Positions 17,762 to 27,227 of a stretch of DNA of 64,000 nucleotides are shown here, piece after piece (positions within the stretch are counted from its first letter, which is position 1; every line of letters begins with the position of its first letter). The position numbers and the translations under genes are program-made. The stretch lies in the NCBI RefSeq assembly GCF_010614725.1, contig NZ_JAAEHL010000016.1:46667-110666 (forward strand), read 5' to 3'. This stretch comes from Flavobacterium ajazii (GTDB taxonomy: Bacteria > Bacteroidota > Bacteroidia > Flavobacteriales > Flavobacteriaceae). A model generated the notes under the pieces. The model saw only the letters and a program-made list of their open reading frames with translations, had not been told where the DNA came from and did not search any database.

Positions 17762-19144
17762 ATGAAAAAACACATTTTTTATTTCATTCTGAGCTTTATT
17801 ACGGCTCAGATTAGTTTTGCTGCAGACATTTCAGAATATGCGGTAATTAAAGGAACTATTTCAATTCCCGAATCAAAAGCAAAAGAAGTTACACTTTATA
17901 ATGCAGAAGAAGGTAAACCGGCTGTTGCTGCAACAGCAAAGATAAATTCTCTGGGAGAATTTGGCTTTATGATGCCTGTTGCGGCTGCCGGTTTTTATTA
18001 TGTTGATTATGGACAGCAAAAAGGCAGAGGTCAGCTGATCCGCTTGTATTTAGAACCAAAACTAGACATTACACTTTTGATTAATAAAGACAATTATGTA
18101 CTTAGCGGTAAAAATACCGGACAGAATGCTTTAGTTCAGAAAGCAAACGAAATTTACAATGAATTTGCCCCTTTCGCCAGACTCGGAGGAGATCAGACTT
18201 ATGTTGATTTTTATCCATGGCTTGATAAAGGTGTAGCCAAAGCCAATGAGTTTTCAAAAACCATCAAAACAAAAGATGCTGCATTCAATAAATTATTAAA
18301 ATTAGCCGTAGCAACCGATGTTGAAGAATTGACGTATACTTTTTTCAGATTGCCAAGAACGGTACATCCTGAAAAAGACGTTCGTCCGGAAATTATTAAA
18401 ACCTGGGAAACTGATAAAAAATTTACGGATCCTGATTTATTAAAAGTAGCAAACGGCGTTTCATTAATGTCTAATTATTTCTTTTATGTAAGTGTAAATG
18501 GTGCTGCTACTCCAAAACGTTTAGATTTAACCGAAGCCATCACACATATTACAGACCCTGCTTTAAAAGATGCTTTTCTTCGTGATGCCGTTGCCAATTC
18601 GAGAATGAAAATTGAAGAGTATGAAAAAATAGCCCCGGTTATAAAACCTTTTATGGTTTCTGAAGCGAGCAAAGCTTTTATACTGGAATACGAAAAAGTA
18701 CTTCATAAAAATGTAGGTCAAAAAGGACTTGATTTTACTTATAAAGATATTAACGACAAACCTGTTTCTTTTTCTGATTTTAAAGGTAAATTTGTCTACA
18801 TCGATTTATGGGCAACCTGGTGCGGACCTTGCAAAGCTGAAATTCCGCACATGAAAAAAATCGAGGAAGATTATCACGGAAAAAACATCGTATTTGTGAG
18901 TCTTTCTCTTGATAAAGCTAAAGACGCTCAAAAATGGAAAGACTTTGTTACAAAAGAACAGTTAAAAGGAATTCAGCTAATGGCTGATAAAGATTTTGGT
19001 TCTGATGTGGCTAAAAATTATGATGTACATTCCATTCCGAGATTCTTATTATTTGATACGAAAGGAAATATTATCAATGCTGATGCGCTGCGTCCGTCAA
19101 ATCCTGAGTTGAGAGTACAACTGGATAAATTATTGAAAGGTTAA
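17762..19144 (+). CDS. TlpA-family disulfide reductase (CGPC)
   Basis: 460 residues. A signal peptide ends at ISFAAD. An N-terminal DUF4369-like beta domain (VIKGTISIPESKAKEVTLYN) is followed by a long helical linker, then a C-terminal TlpA/thioredoxin domain at about residues 320-460 with active site DLWATWCGPCKAEIPHM and cis-Pro SIPRFLLFD. It is periplasmic and probably reduces disulfides in imported proteins or keeps partners reduced. It is the second thioredoxin-fold protein of the operon, 27 bases after the protease gene. Confidence 0.9.
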   Translation: MKKHIFYFILSFITAQISFAADISEYAVIKGTISIPESKAKEVTLYNAEEGKPAVAATAKINSLGEFGFMMPVAAAGFYYVDYGQQKGRGQLIRLYLEPKLDITLLINKDNYVLSGKNTGQNALVQKANEIYNEFAPFARLGGDQTYVDFYPWLDKGVAKANEFSKTIKTKDAAFNKLLKLAVATDVEELTYTFFRLPRTVHPEKDVRPEIIKTWETDKKFTDPDLLKVANGVSLMSNYFFYVSVNGAATPKRLDLTEAITHITDPALKDAFLRDAVANSRMKIEEYEKIAPVIKPFMVSEASKAFILEYEKVLHKNVGQKGLDFTYKDINDKPVSFSDFKGKFVYIDLWATWCGPCKAEIPHMKKIEEDYHGKNIVFVSLSLDKAKDAQKWKDFVTKEQLKGIQLMADKDFGSDVAKNYDVHSIPRFLLFDTKGNIINADALRPSNPELRVQLDKLLKG

Positions 19145-19166
19145 TAATTTATTGGTGGTAAAAACT

Positions 19167-19304
19167 AACACATAGAAACATAGATTAAAAAATATAAAAT
19201 TTCAGATATTCAAAAAAATCATGATTTTCACACATAGCTATTGTGTTTTTTATAAAAGTGAAACGTCTTTATTTCATTTTAAGAAACTATGTCTCTATGT
19301 GTTT
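19167..19304. repeat. Dispersed 138-bp element with inverted ends, copy A
   Basis: The left end is AACACATAGAAACATAGATT and the right end is CTATGTCTCTATGTGTTT, whose reverse complement (AAACACATAGAGACATAG) matches the left end. The core holds AAGTGAAACGTCTTT. Two further copies in the window (48505-48705, 56219-56353) share both ends and the core. It lies 32 bases before the M16 protease gene. Confidence 0.85.
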
Positions 19305-19335
19305 AAATAATTTTACCTAACAAAAAAAAAATAAT

Positions 19336-22155
19336 ATGTTTTATAAACACAAATCTGCTCTTGCTTTTTTACTAGTAATTGGAAATCTTTGGTTTTCTAA
19401 TGCTCAAAATTTCAAAGCAAATGATCCAATCGCCGTTAATCAAAAAATTAAAAAGGGCGTTTTGCCAAATGGCATGACCTATTACATTTATCCGACAGAA
19501 GTCAATAAAAACACAGCAAGTTATTACATCATTCAGAATGTAGGTTCTATTTTAGAAAACGATCAGCAAAAAGGTCTTGCACACTTTTTGGAACACATGG
19601 CGTTTAACGGAACCAAACATTTTGAAGGAAAAGGTATCCTGAATACACTTCAGAAACAGGGAGCTGTTTTCGGTAAAAACATCAATGCCTATACAAGCAC
19701 AGATGAAACGGTTTATAATCTGGACAATATTCCGTCAAAGGATGGTTCTGTAGTCGATACCTGTTTACTGGTTCTGCACGACTGGTCAAATTTTCTTTCT
19801 TTGACAGATTCAGAAATCGATGCTGAGAGAGGTGTAATCACCGAAGAATGGCGTACGAGACAAAATGCGAGAGCAAGAATCTACAATCAGCTGGCATCTT
19901 ATTATTACAACAATTCACTGTATGCAGACCGTATGCCGATTGGTGATATGGATATCGTGAAAAACTTCAAATATCAGGTTTTAAAAGATTTCTACAAAGA
20001 CTGGTATCGCCCGGATCTGCAGGCTATCGCTATTGTCGGAGATATTAATTCAGATGAAATTGAAGCAAAGATTAAAAAACTTTTTGCAGATATTCCAACG
20101 CCTCAAAATCCTAAAAAACGTTTTGAAATTGCAATTCCTGAAAAAGAAGAACCTTCATTTAAACTGGCCTTAGACAAAGAAATTTCAGCAACAAGTATTA
20201 GTTTTATGATTCGTCATACAGCTGAAAAACCAACCACTACTTACGCCGATTTAGAAAAATCAACTCAGCGAAACCTTGCCTTTTCAATCCTTAATAACCG
20301 TTTGGCAGAAATGGCACAAAAACAGGAATGCCCTTTTAAAAGTGCGCAGATTTCCTACCAAAACTATACGCGTTTAAATGATATCTGGTATTTAGGAATT
20401 TCTCCAAAACCGGATAAACAAGCCGAAGCATTTGCAATGGTAATGAACGAATGGGTTCGCGCTTACAAATTTGGTTTCTCAAAAGGCGAAATTGAAAGAG
20501 CAGTTACCGAAACCATTTCGGGCTACGAAAATTATTTGGAAAAACTAAATGAGATTTCGCACAAACAGGTAATCGGAATGGTTAAAGATGATTATCTGAA
20601 CCATGAAGTAATTGCTGATCCTGTGACCGAATTTGAAATGACAAAAAGCATTTTAAAAAACATTGATACCCAAATTCTTCAGGAACAGATAAGCAAATTA
20701 TACACAAAGCAAAATCGGGTTATTACGGTAACCGGTGTGGAAGGCGAAGAAAACCTGACTCAGGAAAAGGCATTTGACATTATTCAGAAAGCAGAAAATG
20801 ACACTTCATTACAGCCTTACGTAGATACTTTTGAAGGAAAAACACTTTTAGGAAACCTGAAAGTGGTACCAGGAAAAATTATTTCCGAGAAAAAAGAAAC
20901 TACGATTGATGCTACCACTTTTGTATTGAGCAACGGCGTAAAAGTGCATTATAAATTTGCTGATAAAAATAAAAAAGAGGTTGAACTAAAAGCAGAAAGC
21001 TTTGGTGGAACATCTTTATATGAACCTCTGGATTTACCATCTGCTTCCCGCGCGACTAGTCTGGCGATGATGTCCGGTGTTGGTGAACTTTCCAACGTTG
21101 ATCTGGATAAAGTTTTAAAAGGAAAAATTGCAAATTCATCTGTAGGCATCAGTTCATTAAAAGAAACGGTTTCAGGATCCGCCAATGTAAAAGATATCGA
21201 AACCATGATGCAATTGGTGCATTTGCGTTTTGTACAGCCAAGATTTGATACCGAAATGTACGCCCTTATGAAACAAAGAATGCAAAATTCTTTAAAAAAC
21301 AGAGCCAACGATATTAATGCAAAAATGGAAGACAGTTTATCGGATATCGTTTACGGAAAAAATAATCCTAGAATTCGTCCGTTAGACCAAAAATATATCG
21401 ATGATTTGTCTTTTGAGAAAATGAAATCTTTCTATCTGGACCGTTTTTCGGATGTCTCCAATTTTGAGTTTTACATCGTTGGTGATGTTACGCCGGAAGT
21501 TTTAAAGCCTTTGATTGAAAAATATATCGCCAGTATAAACGGAATCAAACGCAAGGAGAAATTTAAAACCGATATTCCGAAATGGACTTCAAATAAAATT
21601 GACCGTGATGTTTTCATTAAAATGGAAACGCCAAAAAGTTCGGTTCGTATTCTGTTCCAGAAAGATTATGCTTATAATCAAAAAAACAGAATCCTGGCTT
21701 CCTTTTTAGGAGATATCCTGACGCTGCGTTATACCGAAAGTCTTCGCGAAAAAGAAGGCGGAACCTATGGCGCAAATGTTAGGGCAAGCCTGGATAAACT
21801 GCCGGTTTCAAAAGCCAGTGTTCAGGTAACCTTTGATTGTGATGCCGACAAAGTTGAACATTTACTGCCAATTGTATATCAGGAAATCGATAAAATCAAA
21901 AAAGGTGAAATTGGAGCTGAAGATATCGAAAAGACGAGAACCAATTATTTAAAATCAAGAGAAGACAGCAAAAACTTCAATAGTTACAGCATGAACCTGA
22001 TTTATAATTATTTTGAAAATGGTTATGATATGAATGATCCCAAAAATTACGTCAATATTGTAAACAGTGTTACTGCCAAAGACATTCAGGAATTTGCAAA
22101 CTCACTTTTAAACAAAGCTGATACTGTAGAGGTTGTTTTCAAACCCTTAAAATAG
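19336..22155 (+). CDS. M16-family (insulinase-like) zinc metalloprotease
   Basis: 939 residues with a signal peptide (FLLVIGNLWFSNAQ). The inverted zinc motif HFLEH occurs in GLAHFLEHMAFNGT near residue 85, with the distal Glu in ERGVITEEW. A second, inactive M16 half covers about residues 500-939, as usual for two-domain M16 proteins. These enzymes form a closed chamber and degrade unfolded peptides of limited length. This would finish digestion of peptides brought in by SusCD after the thioredoxins open them. It follows the TlpA gene, separated by a repeat element. Confidence 0.92.
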   Translation: MFYKHKSALAFLLVIGNLWFSNAQNFKANDPIAVNQKIKKGVLPNGMTYYIYPTEVNKNTASYYIIQNVGSILENDQQKGLAHFLEHMAFNGTKHFEGKGILNTLQKQGAVFGKNINAYTSTDETVYNLDNIPSKDGSVVDTCLLVLHDWSNFLSLTDSEIDAERGVITEEWRTRQNARARIYNQLASYYYNNSLYADRMPIGDMDIVKNFKYQVLKDFYKDWYRPDLQAIAIVGDINSDEIEAKIKKLFADIPTPQNPKKRFEIAIPEKEEPSFKLALDKEISATSISFMIRHTAEKPTTTYADLEKSTQRNLAFSILNNRLAEMAQKQECPFKSAQISYQNYTRLNDIWYLGISPKPDKQAEAFAMVMNEWVRAYKFGFSKGEIERAVTETISGYENYLEKLNEISHKQVIGMVKDDYLNHEVIADPVTEFEMTKSILKNIDTQILQEQISKLYTKQNRVITVTGVEGEENLTQEKAFDIIQKAENDTSLQPYVDTFEGKTLLGNLKVVPGKIISEKKETTIDATTFVLSNGVKVHYKFADKNKKEVELKAESFGGTSLYEPLDLPSASRATSLAMMSGVGELSNVDLDKVLKGKIANSSVGISSLKETVSGSANVKDIETMMQLVHLRFVQPRFDTEMYALMKQRMQNSLKNRANDINAKMEDSLSDIVYGKNNPRIRPLDQKYIDDLSFEKMKSFYLDRFSDVSNFEFYIVGDVTPEVLKPLIEKYIASINGIKRKEKFKTDIPKWTSNKIDRDVFIKMETPKSSVRILFQKDYAYNQKNRILASFLGDILTLRYTESLREKEGGTYGANVRASLDKLPVSKASVQVTFDCDADKVEHLLPIVYQEIDKIKKGEIGAEDIEKTRTNYLKSREDSKNFNSYSMNLIYNYFENGYDMNDPKNYVNIVNSVTAKDIQEFANSLLNKADTVEVVFKPLK

Positions 22156-22239
22156 CCCGAAGATTTTTTAGCGTCTTTAATTTACTTCCCTATCGATTAT
22201 TATTTTGAATTAGTAAGCATTGTAATTTTTATAGCGGAC

Positions 22240-22275
22240 GGAGGGTTGTTTTTGTACTATTCAACCCTCCATTTT
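22240..22275 (+). terminator. Terminator after the M16 gene
   Basis: GGAGGGTTG pairs with CAACCCTCC, followed by ATTTTT. It lies 85 bases after the M16 stop and 13 before the dsbD-like gene, so that gene may depend partly on read-through or on its own promoter. Confidence 0.75.
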
Positions 22276-22288
22276 TAAAATATCACCC

Positions 22289-24331
22289 ATGAAAAAGAGC
22301 ATTTTTTTAGGGAGTCTTCTGCTATTGTGTTCTGTAATAGCACAGGCTCAGATCTATAATCCAATTAAATGGAGAACCAACGTTCAGAAAATTTCAGACA
22401 CAGAATATGAATTGCAGGCCAAAGCAGTAATTGAAGAAGGCTGGCATTTATATAGTCAGAATGTGGCCGATGGAGGACCAATTCCAACACACTTTACGTT
22501 TTCAAAAGATGCTAATTTTGAATTGATTGGAGAGGTAAAAGAAGAAAAAGGTAAAACAATTAATGATCCTGTTTTTAAAATGCAGATTCGTTTTTTTGAA
22601 AAAGAAACTACTTTTAAACAGCGCATCAAAGTTATGGCTGCAAAACCCTTTCAAATAAAAGCCGAGGTAGAATTTATGGTCTGTAATGACGAAAACTGCC
22701 TTCCGCCCGGTTTTGATGAATTTGAATTTAAAGTAAATCCGATTGCCTCAAAAACAAAAACGGATGCTGCTATTGAAGAAAAGCATCCAGGTGAAATACA
22801 CCCAGATTCAATGATTACGGAAGAGCCTGAAAATGCTGCTCAATTGATTAAAAAGGAAGAAACAAAACCTGTAAAACAGCTTACACAAAAAACTGAAAAC
22901 AAAAAAGAAACAAAAAGTCTGTGGACGATTTTTATCTTGTCTTTTTTCTCCGGTTTTGCTGCTTTACTGACACCCTGCGTTTTTCCGATGATTCCGATGA
23001 CGGTTAGTTTTTTTACCAAACAAAGCAAAACCAAATCAGAGGGAATTAGAAAAGCTATTTTTTACGGCATTTTTATTATCACGATTTATATTTTTCTTGG
23101 AGCTGTTGTAACCTGGGCTTTTGGTGCCGATTCGCTCAATGCACTTTCTACCAATGTCTGGTTTAATCTGGTGTTTTTTATCCTGTTACTATTTTTTGCA
23201 CTTTCCTTTTTGGGTGCTTTCGAAATTATACTGCCAAATTCCTTAGCCAATAAAGTAGATCATCAGGCTGATAAGGGAGGAATTATCGGAATCTTATTTA
23301 TGGCTTTGGCTTTGGCAGTCGTTTCGTTTTCATGCACAGGACCTATCGTCGGAACATTACTGGTTGAAGCCGCTTCACGCGGAGGGCTCTCCCCTTTTAT
23401 CGGAATGTTAGGCTTTTCTTCGGCTTTGGCTTTACCTTTTACACTATTTGCCGCTTTTCCCGGCTGGATGAATTCGCTTCCAAAATCCGGTGGATGGCTG
23501 AACTCCGTAAAAGTTTTTTTAGGTTTTTTAGAACTGGCATTGGCTTTCAAATTTTTATCGAATGCTGATCTCGTTTTGCAACTGCACTGGTTTGAAAGAG
23601 AAACTTTCCTGGCGATCTGGATTGCTATTTTTGGAACGCTGGCATTTTATTTATTCGGAAAAATACAATTGCCACACGACAGCTCTTTATCCAGCATCAG
23701 TGTGGGAAGACTGGGCTTAGGAATCATCGTTTTGTCTTTCACCATTTATCTGATTCCCGGACTTTGGGGAGCACCTTTAAAATTAATCAGCGGCTTTCCA
23801 CCGCCTTTGCATTACAGTGAGATCCCGAATGGATTAGGAGGCTCCGGTTCAAATAAAACTGCGGAAAATCTTCCCAAAGGAGCCGAATTTGGTCCTCATA
23901 AAATCATTGCTTTTACCGATTATGCCCTCGGGATGGCTTATGCTAAAAAGGAAGGAAAACCAGTCATGATTGACTTTACGGGTCACGCCTGCATAAACTG
24001 CCGAAAAATGGAAGACAATGTCTGGTCTGACCAAAACGTACTTTCGGTTCTGAAAAACGATTTGGTTTTGATTTCGTTATATGTGGATGATAAAAGAGAA
24101 TTACCTGAAAATGAACAGACGGTTTCAGAACTGACAGGCAGAAAAATTAAATACATCGGACAAAAATGGAGTGAGTTTCAAACCCTGACTTACAAAACCA
24201 ATGCACAGCCTTTTTATGTACTGATTAATACCAAAGAAGAATTATTAAATGAACCCTCAGCTTATAATCCGGATGTGGATGCATATCTGAACTGGCTCAA
24301 AACTGGAGTTTCGAATTATCAGAAACTTTAA
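22289..24331 (+). CDS. DsbD-type thiol:disulfide interchange protein
   Basis: 680 residues. A signal peptide is followed by a DsbD alpha-like periplasmic domain (residues about 20-150) ending with the Cys pair FMVCNDENCLPP. The central membrane domain has about eight helices with the paired cysteines LLTPCVFPM and VSFSCTGPIVG. The C-terminal thioredoxin domain has DFTGHACINCRKME. It moves electrons from cytoplasmic thioredoxin across the inner membrane to periplasmic thiol proteins. Placed after two exported thioredoxins and two proteases, it is the likely electron source for the locus, though it may also serve the whole cell. Confidence 0.92.
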   Translation: MKKSIFLGSLLLLCSVIAQAQIYNPIKWRTNVQKISDTEYELQAKAVIEEGWHLYSQNVADGGPIPTHFTFSKDANFELIGEVKEEKGKTINDPVFKMQIRFFEKETTFKQRIKVMAAKPFQIKAEVEFMVCNDENCLPPGFDEFEFKVNPIASKTKTDAAIEEKHPGEIHPDSMITEEPENAAQLIKKEETKPVKQLTQKTENKKETKSLWTIFILSFFSGFAALLTPCVFPMIPMTVSFFTKQSKTKSEGIRKAIFYGIFIITIYIFLGAVVTWAFGADSLNALSTNVWFNLVFFILLLFFALSFLGAFEIILPNSLANKVDHQADKGGIIGILFMALALAVVSFSCTGPIVGTLLVEAASRGGLSPFIGMLGFSSALALPFTLFAAFPGWMNSLPKSGGWLNSVKVFLGFLELALAFKFLSNADLVLQLHWFERETFLAIWIAIFGTLAFYLFGKIQLPHDSSLSSISVGRLGLGIIVLSFTIYLIPGLWGAPLKLISGFPPPLHYSEIPNGLGGSGSNKTAENLPKGAEFGPHKIIAFTDYALGMAYAKKEGKPVMIDFTGHACINCRKMEDNVWSDQNVLSVLKNDLVLISLYVDDKRELPENEQTVSELTGRKIKYIGQKWSEFQTLTYKTNAQPFYVLINTKEELLNEPSAYNPDVDAYLNWLKTGVSNYQKL

Positions 24332-24347
24332 AACGTTCTTATTTCAT

Positions 24348-24395
24348 AAAAGCCGGCACTCCCCTCTTTTCAAAAGGATTTTCGGCTTTTCTTTT
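24348..24395. terminator. Bidirectional terminator between dsbD-like and PAS genes
   Basis: AAAAGCCG pairs with CGGCTTTT around an inner TTTT/AAAA stem and is followed by CTTTTCT on the plus strand. It lies between two convergent genes. Confidence 0.65.
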
Positions 24396-24401
24396 CTAAA
24401 C

Positions 24402-25427
24402 TTATACCTTACTTTTACTCTCAGGAAGCGGATATGCTGTACTCATTTTTACAACTTCCGAAATTTTCTCATCAAGCAGGTCACATGAGGTAGAAAGATA
24501 TTCCAGCAATTCAGCACTTTCCGGACTACTCAGATCCATTTCCCTGATCAGATTCAGGATGCCCATTATATTGGTAAGCGGAGCCCTGATGACATGTGAA
24601 TGACTAAAGGCTATTTCCTGCAATTTTGCGTTTTGGCTTTCTATTGCCTGAATATAATTTAACGTTTCTGTAATATCATTGGCCAGTACAAGGCTGTATT
24701 TTACCTTATCTATGTAAATTATATTGCTTACAATTTCAACATACAATATTGTTCCGTCCTTCTTAATGTGTCTGTAAATTCCGTTCGAAAAGAGTTTATT
24801 ATGCTTCCGGATCAGGTTGATCGTTTTTTCCAGTTTTGCTAAATCTTCTTCAGGTCTTATATCTTTTATGCTCATTTTCAGGAACTCTTCCTTTGTGTAC
24901 CCGTATTTGCGGACTGCAGCTTCATTGACACGCCAAAATTTAAGGGATTCCAGATTGTAAATCCACATTGGAACCGGGTTCATTTCAAATAAATTATTGT
25001 ATTTGCGCTTTAAACTCGTATACCTGATATCGATCTTATTTTTTTCAGTCGTATATAAAATGCTTTTGTATAAGAGTAAAGAGGTTAATTCCTTTTTAGG
25101 AAGGAAATCCAGCATATTGTTACTTCCCGGAGTGATTTGCAGATCTGCACTGTCTGAGATTGTGATACTATCGGATATGACAATTATAACTGTTCCGTTA
25201 ATGCTTTTTTCAATCGTTCTTATTGTATCTATTTGACTTTTGCGCTCAGCTGCTATTAAAATAATATCAGATTTTCCAACAGTTATTATTTCGATAACGT
25301 TTTTAAAATTTGCAGTCGATATTTCAGGAGAGTAAAACCAGTCATGAATCCATTCATTTACAAGTTTAATTCTCTGAGGATTGTCATCAATTATAAGAAT
25401 ACGATATGGAAAAGAATTTTTCTGCAT
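24402..25427 (-). CDS. PAS/HisKA-like sensor without an ATPase domain
   Basis: 341 residues. A receiver-like N-terminus (YRILIIDDNPQRIKLVNEW) covers about residues 1-120, with ESDIILIAA-type text where the acceptor Asp would lie. A PAS domain follows at about 145-265 (NLFEMNPVPMWIYNLESLKFWRVNEAAV). A HisKA-like helix follows at about 270-325 (IAFSHSHVIRAPLTNIMGIL), and the protein then ends at a stop. No N, G1 or G2 ATP-binding boxes are present, so it cannot autophosphorylate alone. It may dimerise with another kinase or act as a PAS-controlled adaptor. No signal peptide. Confidence 0.75.
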   Translation of the reverse strand: MQKNSFPYRILIIDDNPQRIKLVNEWIHDWFYSPEISTANFKNVIEIITVGKSDIILIAAERKSQIDTIRTIEKSINGTVIIVISDSITISDSADLQITPGSNNMLDFLPKKELTSLLLYKSILYTTEKNKIDIRYTSLKRKYNNLFEMNPVPMWIYNLESLKFWRVNEAAVRKYGYTKEEFLKMSIKDIRPEEDLAKLEKTINLIRKHNKLFSNGIYRHIKKDGTILYVEIVSNIIYIDKVKYSLVLANDITETLNYIQAIESQNAKLQEIAFSHSHVIRAPLTNIMGILNLIREMDLSSPESAELLEYLSTSCDLLDEKISEVVKMSTAYPLPESKSKV

Positions 25428-25593
25428 ACATTCTTAGGATTTGTCCTTATAAATTTAAAGAAAAAAAGACTTGTTTTTCTTTAATCGATAAAATCTCTCA
25501 CAAAAAAGTTTTTTTTATACTATTTTAAAACATTTACCTTTAAAATATAACTAACTAACAATCAACAACTTTAAAACAAATTCCTAAAATAAG

Positions 25594-25621
25594 GCACAAA
25601 AAAACCTGAATTTCATCAGGT
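25594..25621 (-). terminator. Terminator of the minus-strand two-gene operon
   Basis: ACCTGA pairs with TCAGGT around ATTTCA. On the minus strand it is followed by a TTTTTTT tract, 28 bases past the stop at 25649. Confidence 0.75.
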
Positions 25622-25648
25622 CATTTGTTTTTTTTGAACTTTAGAAAA

Positions 25649-26152
25649 TTATCCTTTCTGTAAAACAGCTGTAGTCGTTTTAGTTTTTTCCAGTTCATCT
25701 ATAAAAGGGATACTGTTTTGAATTTCGCTGCGAATAGTAGTCTGCAGATACTGCTCAAGCTGAACAAATTTTGCTGCATTTTTACCACCGATTGCTTTTT
25801 TTGCTTTGCTGAACGTTTTTGTAAGCAGTTTATCCAGTTCCTGTCCGTTTTTCAGATTGGCTTCTGTTAACTCAGCCGCTTTTTCATCGGTAAGCGATTG
25901 ATAATTGGCTGCGTAATCTTCAATGATCTGAATTTTTTTCTGGCTCAGTTCTTTTCTCCCGGTTTCATAAGCATCATAAATCTCCTGAAAAGCTGTAGCC
26001 TGAGGTTCAGAAAGTTTAAGATATTCGGTTACCACCTGCTTTTTTGATTTGCCGTAAATATCCTGAATCAAAGCCAGATCATCTTTAGCAGAATCCTGAG
26101 CCGATAAGCCAGCCGTAACTCCGAACATAAGTATAAACAATATCTTCTTCAT
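25649..26152 (-). CDS. Exported helical protein, unknown function
   Basis: 167 residues. A signal peptide (KKILFILMFGVTAGLSAQ) is followed by almost wholly helical, charged sequence with no cysteine. The text KLSEPQATAFQEIYDAYETGRKEL and YQSLTDEKAAELTEANLKNG resembles the LTxxQ-type helical periplasmic proteins (Spy/CpxP-like) in spirit, but I do not see a firm family match. It follows the beta-barrel gene by 24 bases and is probably co-transcribed. It may be a periplasmic chaperone-like or envelope protein. Confidence 0.7.
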   Translation of the reverse strand: MKKILFILMFGVTAGLSAQDSAKDDLALIQDIYGKSKKQVVTEYLKLSEPQATAFQEIYDAYETGRKELSQKKIQIIEDYAANYQSLTDEKAAELTEANLKNGQELDKLLTKTFSKAKKAIGGKNAAKFVQLEQYLQTTIRSEIQNSIPFIDELEKTKTTTAVLQKG

Positions 26153-26176
26153 AACTTATTAGTTTTATTAAAATAC

Positions 26177-26827
26177 TTATTTACTGAAATCATAACTCAA
26201 TGAAGCTCCTAGCCCAAACTGGAATGTTGATACATAATCAGGGTAAGCCACAGTCCCCCAATAGTAGTCCCAATAATAGTCATATCCAACAGCTGCAGAC
26301 ATAGATTGCAAATAAGCATGAAGATTAATTGATAATGGTGAACTGGTTTTTACTTTTACACCCGCTTTAATTTCCCATGCAAAATAAGTCCCGTTTCCGT
26401 TTCTTGGTGATTCAAGAATCGAAATCCCTGCACCAGCTCCAAAAAAGGGTAATGCTTTCGAAGAACTGGACCCGAAATAATACGTATAATCTACTAATAT
26501 GTAGTTTAAAGCCCCTTTGTCATCTCCGGCGTTAAGCTGAGTTCCTGGAGGAACACCTCCAATAGGAGTAATAATCTTTGTATATAAAGGCATCTTTGTA
26601 TCAAGTCTGTTATATTTTAATTCGACTGACTGGTTTTCGATAAAGAAATACTCCAGTCCTACACCCCACTCGAAACCATCTTCCACACGTGCGTATGAAT
26701 TATCAAAATCCACTTTGTCTGCAAAGGTATAACCTCCATATACATTAAGTAAAAACGATTGTGCACTTTGAGCCGACATTGCCAGTGAAAAGAAAAAAAC
26801 AGCGAATAATAAATGGTACTTTTTCAT
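26177..26827 (-). CDS. Outer-membrane beta-barrel protein
   Basis: 216 residues. A signal peptide (FAVFFFSLAMSAQSAQ) is followed by alternating amphipathic strands (FLLNVYGGYTFADKVDFDN, GVGLEYFFIENQSVELKYNR) and an end typical of small eight-strand porin-like barrels (FQFGLGASLSYDFSK). A Tyr/Trp-rich loop (YDYYWDYYWGT) lies near the C-terminus. The role is unknown; such proteins are common in Bacteroidota outer membranes. First gene of a two-gene operon. Confidence 0.8.
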   Translation of the reverse strand: MKKYHLLFAVFFFSLAMSAQSAQSFLLNVYGGYTFADKVDFDNSYARVEDGFEWGVGLEYFFIENQSVELKYNRLDTKMPLYTKIITPIGGVPPGTQLNAGDDKGALNYILVDYTYYFGSSSSKALPFFGAGAGISILESPRNGNGTYFAWEIKAGVKVKTSSPLSINLHAYLQSMSAAVGYDYYWDYYWGTVAYPDYVSTFQFGLGASLSYDFSK

Positions 26828-27227
26828 GATTTCTGATTTTTAATGATTACAAATAATTTTAGAATACGTTTTTACGTATCTGCTTTGAATTGTTCACATT
26901 AAAATTAACATATTTTTTAACAGTTTATCACTACAAACCATTGTCGTTCAGTCATTTCACTTACCGTAATACACTATAAACATGCGAATTAAAAACTAAA
27001 ATTCTTCTTTTAACTTAAGTCAAATCGAATAATTTTAATACCGTCTTCAAGCTGTTCAAGTACTCCAATATTCTTTATTTAAAGGGCATTACACCTTAAA
27101 GTTTAATCGTTAGGCAATGATAAAAAGTAACATTGATTACGGAACATTTTAGTCTCTTTCAGACTCTGTTTTGCTCAATATTATCAGTTCAAAAACAGGT
27201 TTCATTTTATAACTTGAAACATATTTT
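26828..27227. other. Intergenic region, nothing identified
   Basis: 400 AT-rich bases between the barrel gene and a small minus-strand gene. I find no ORF with supporting features, no strong hairpin and no clear TAnnTTTG promoter. Confidence 0.5.
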
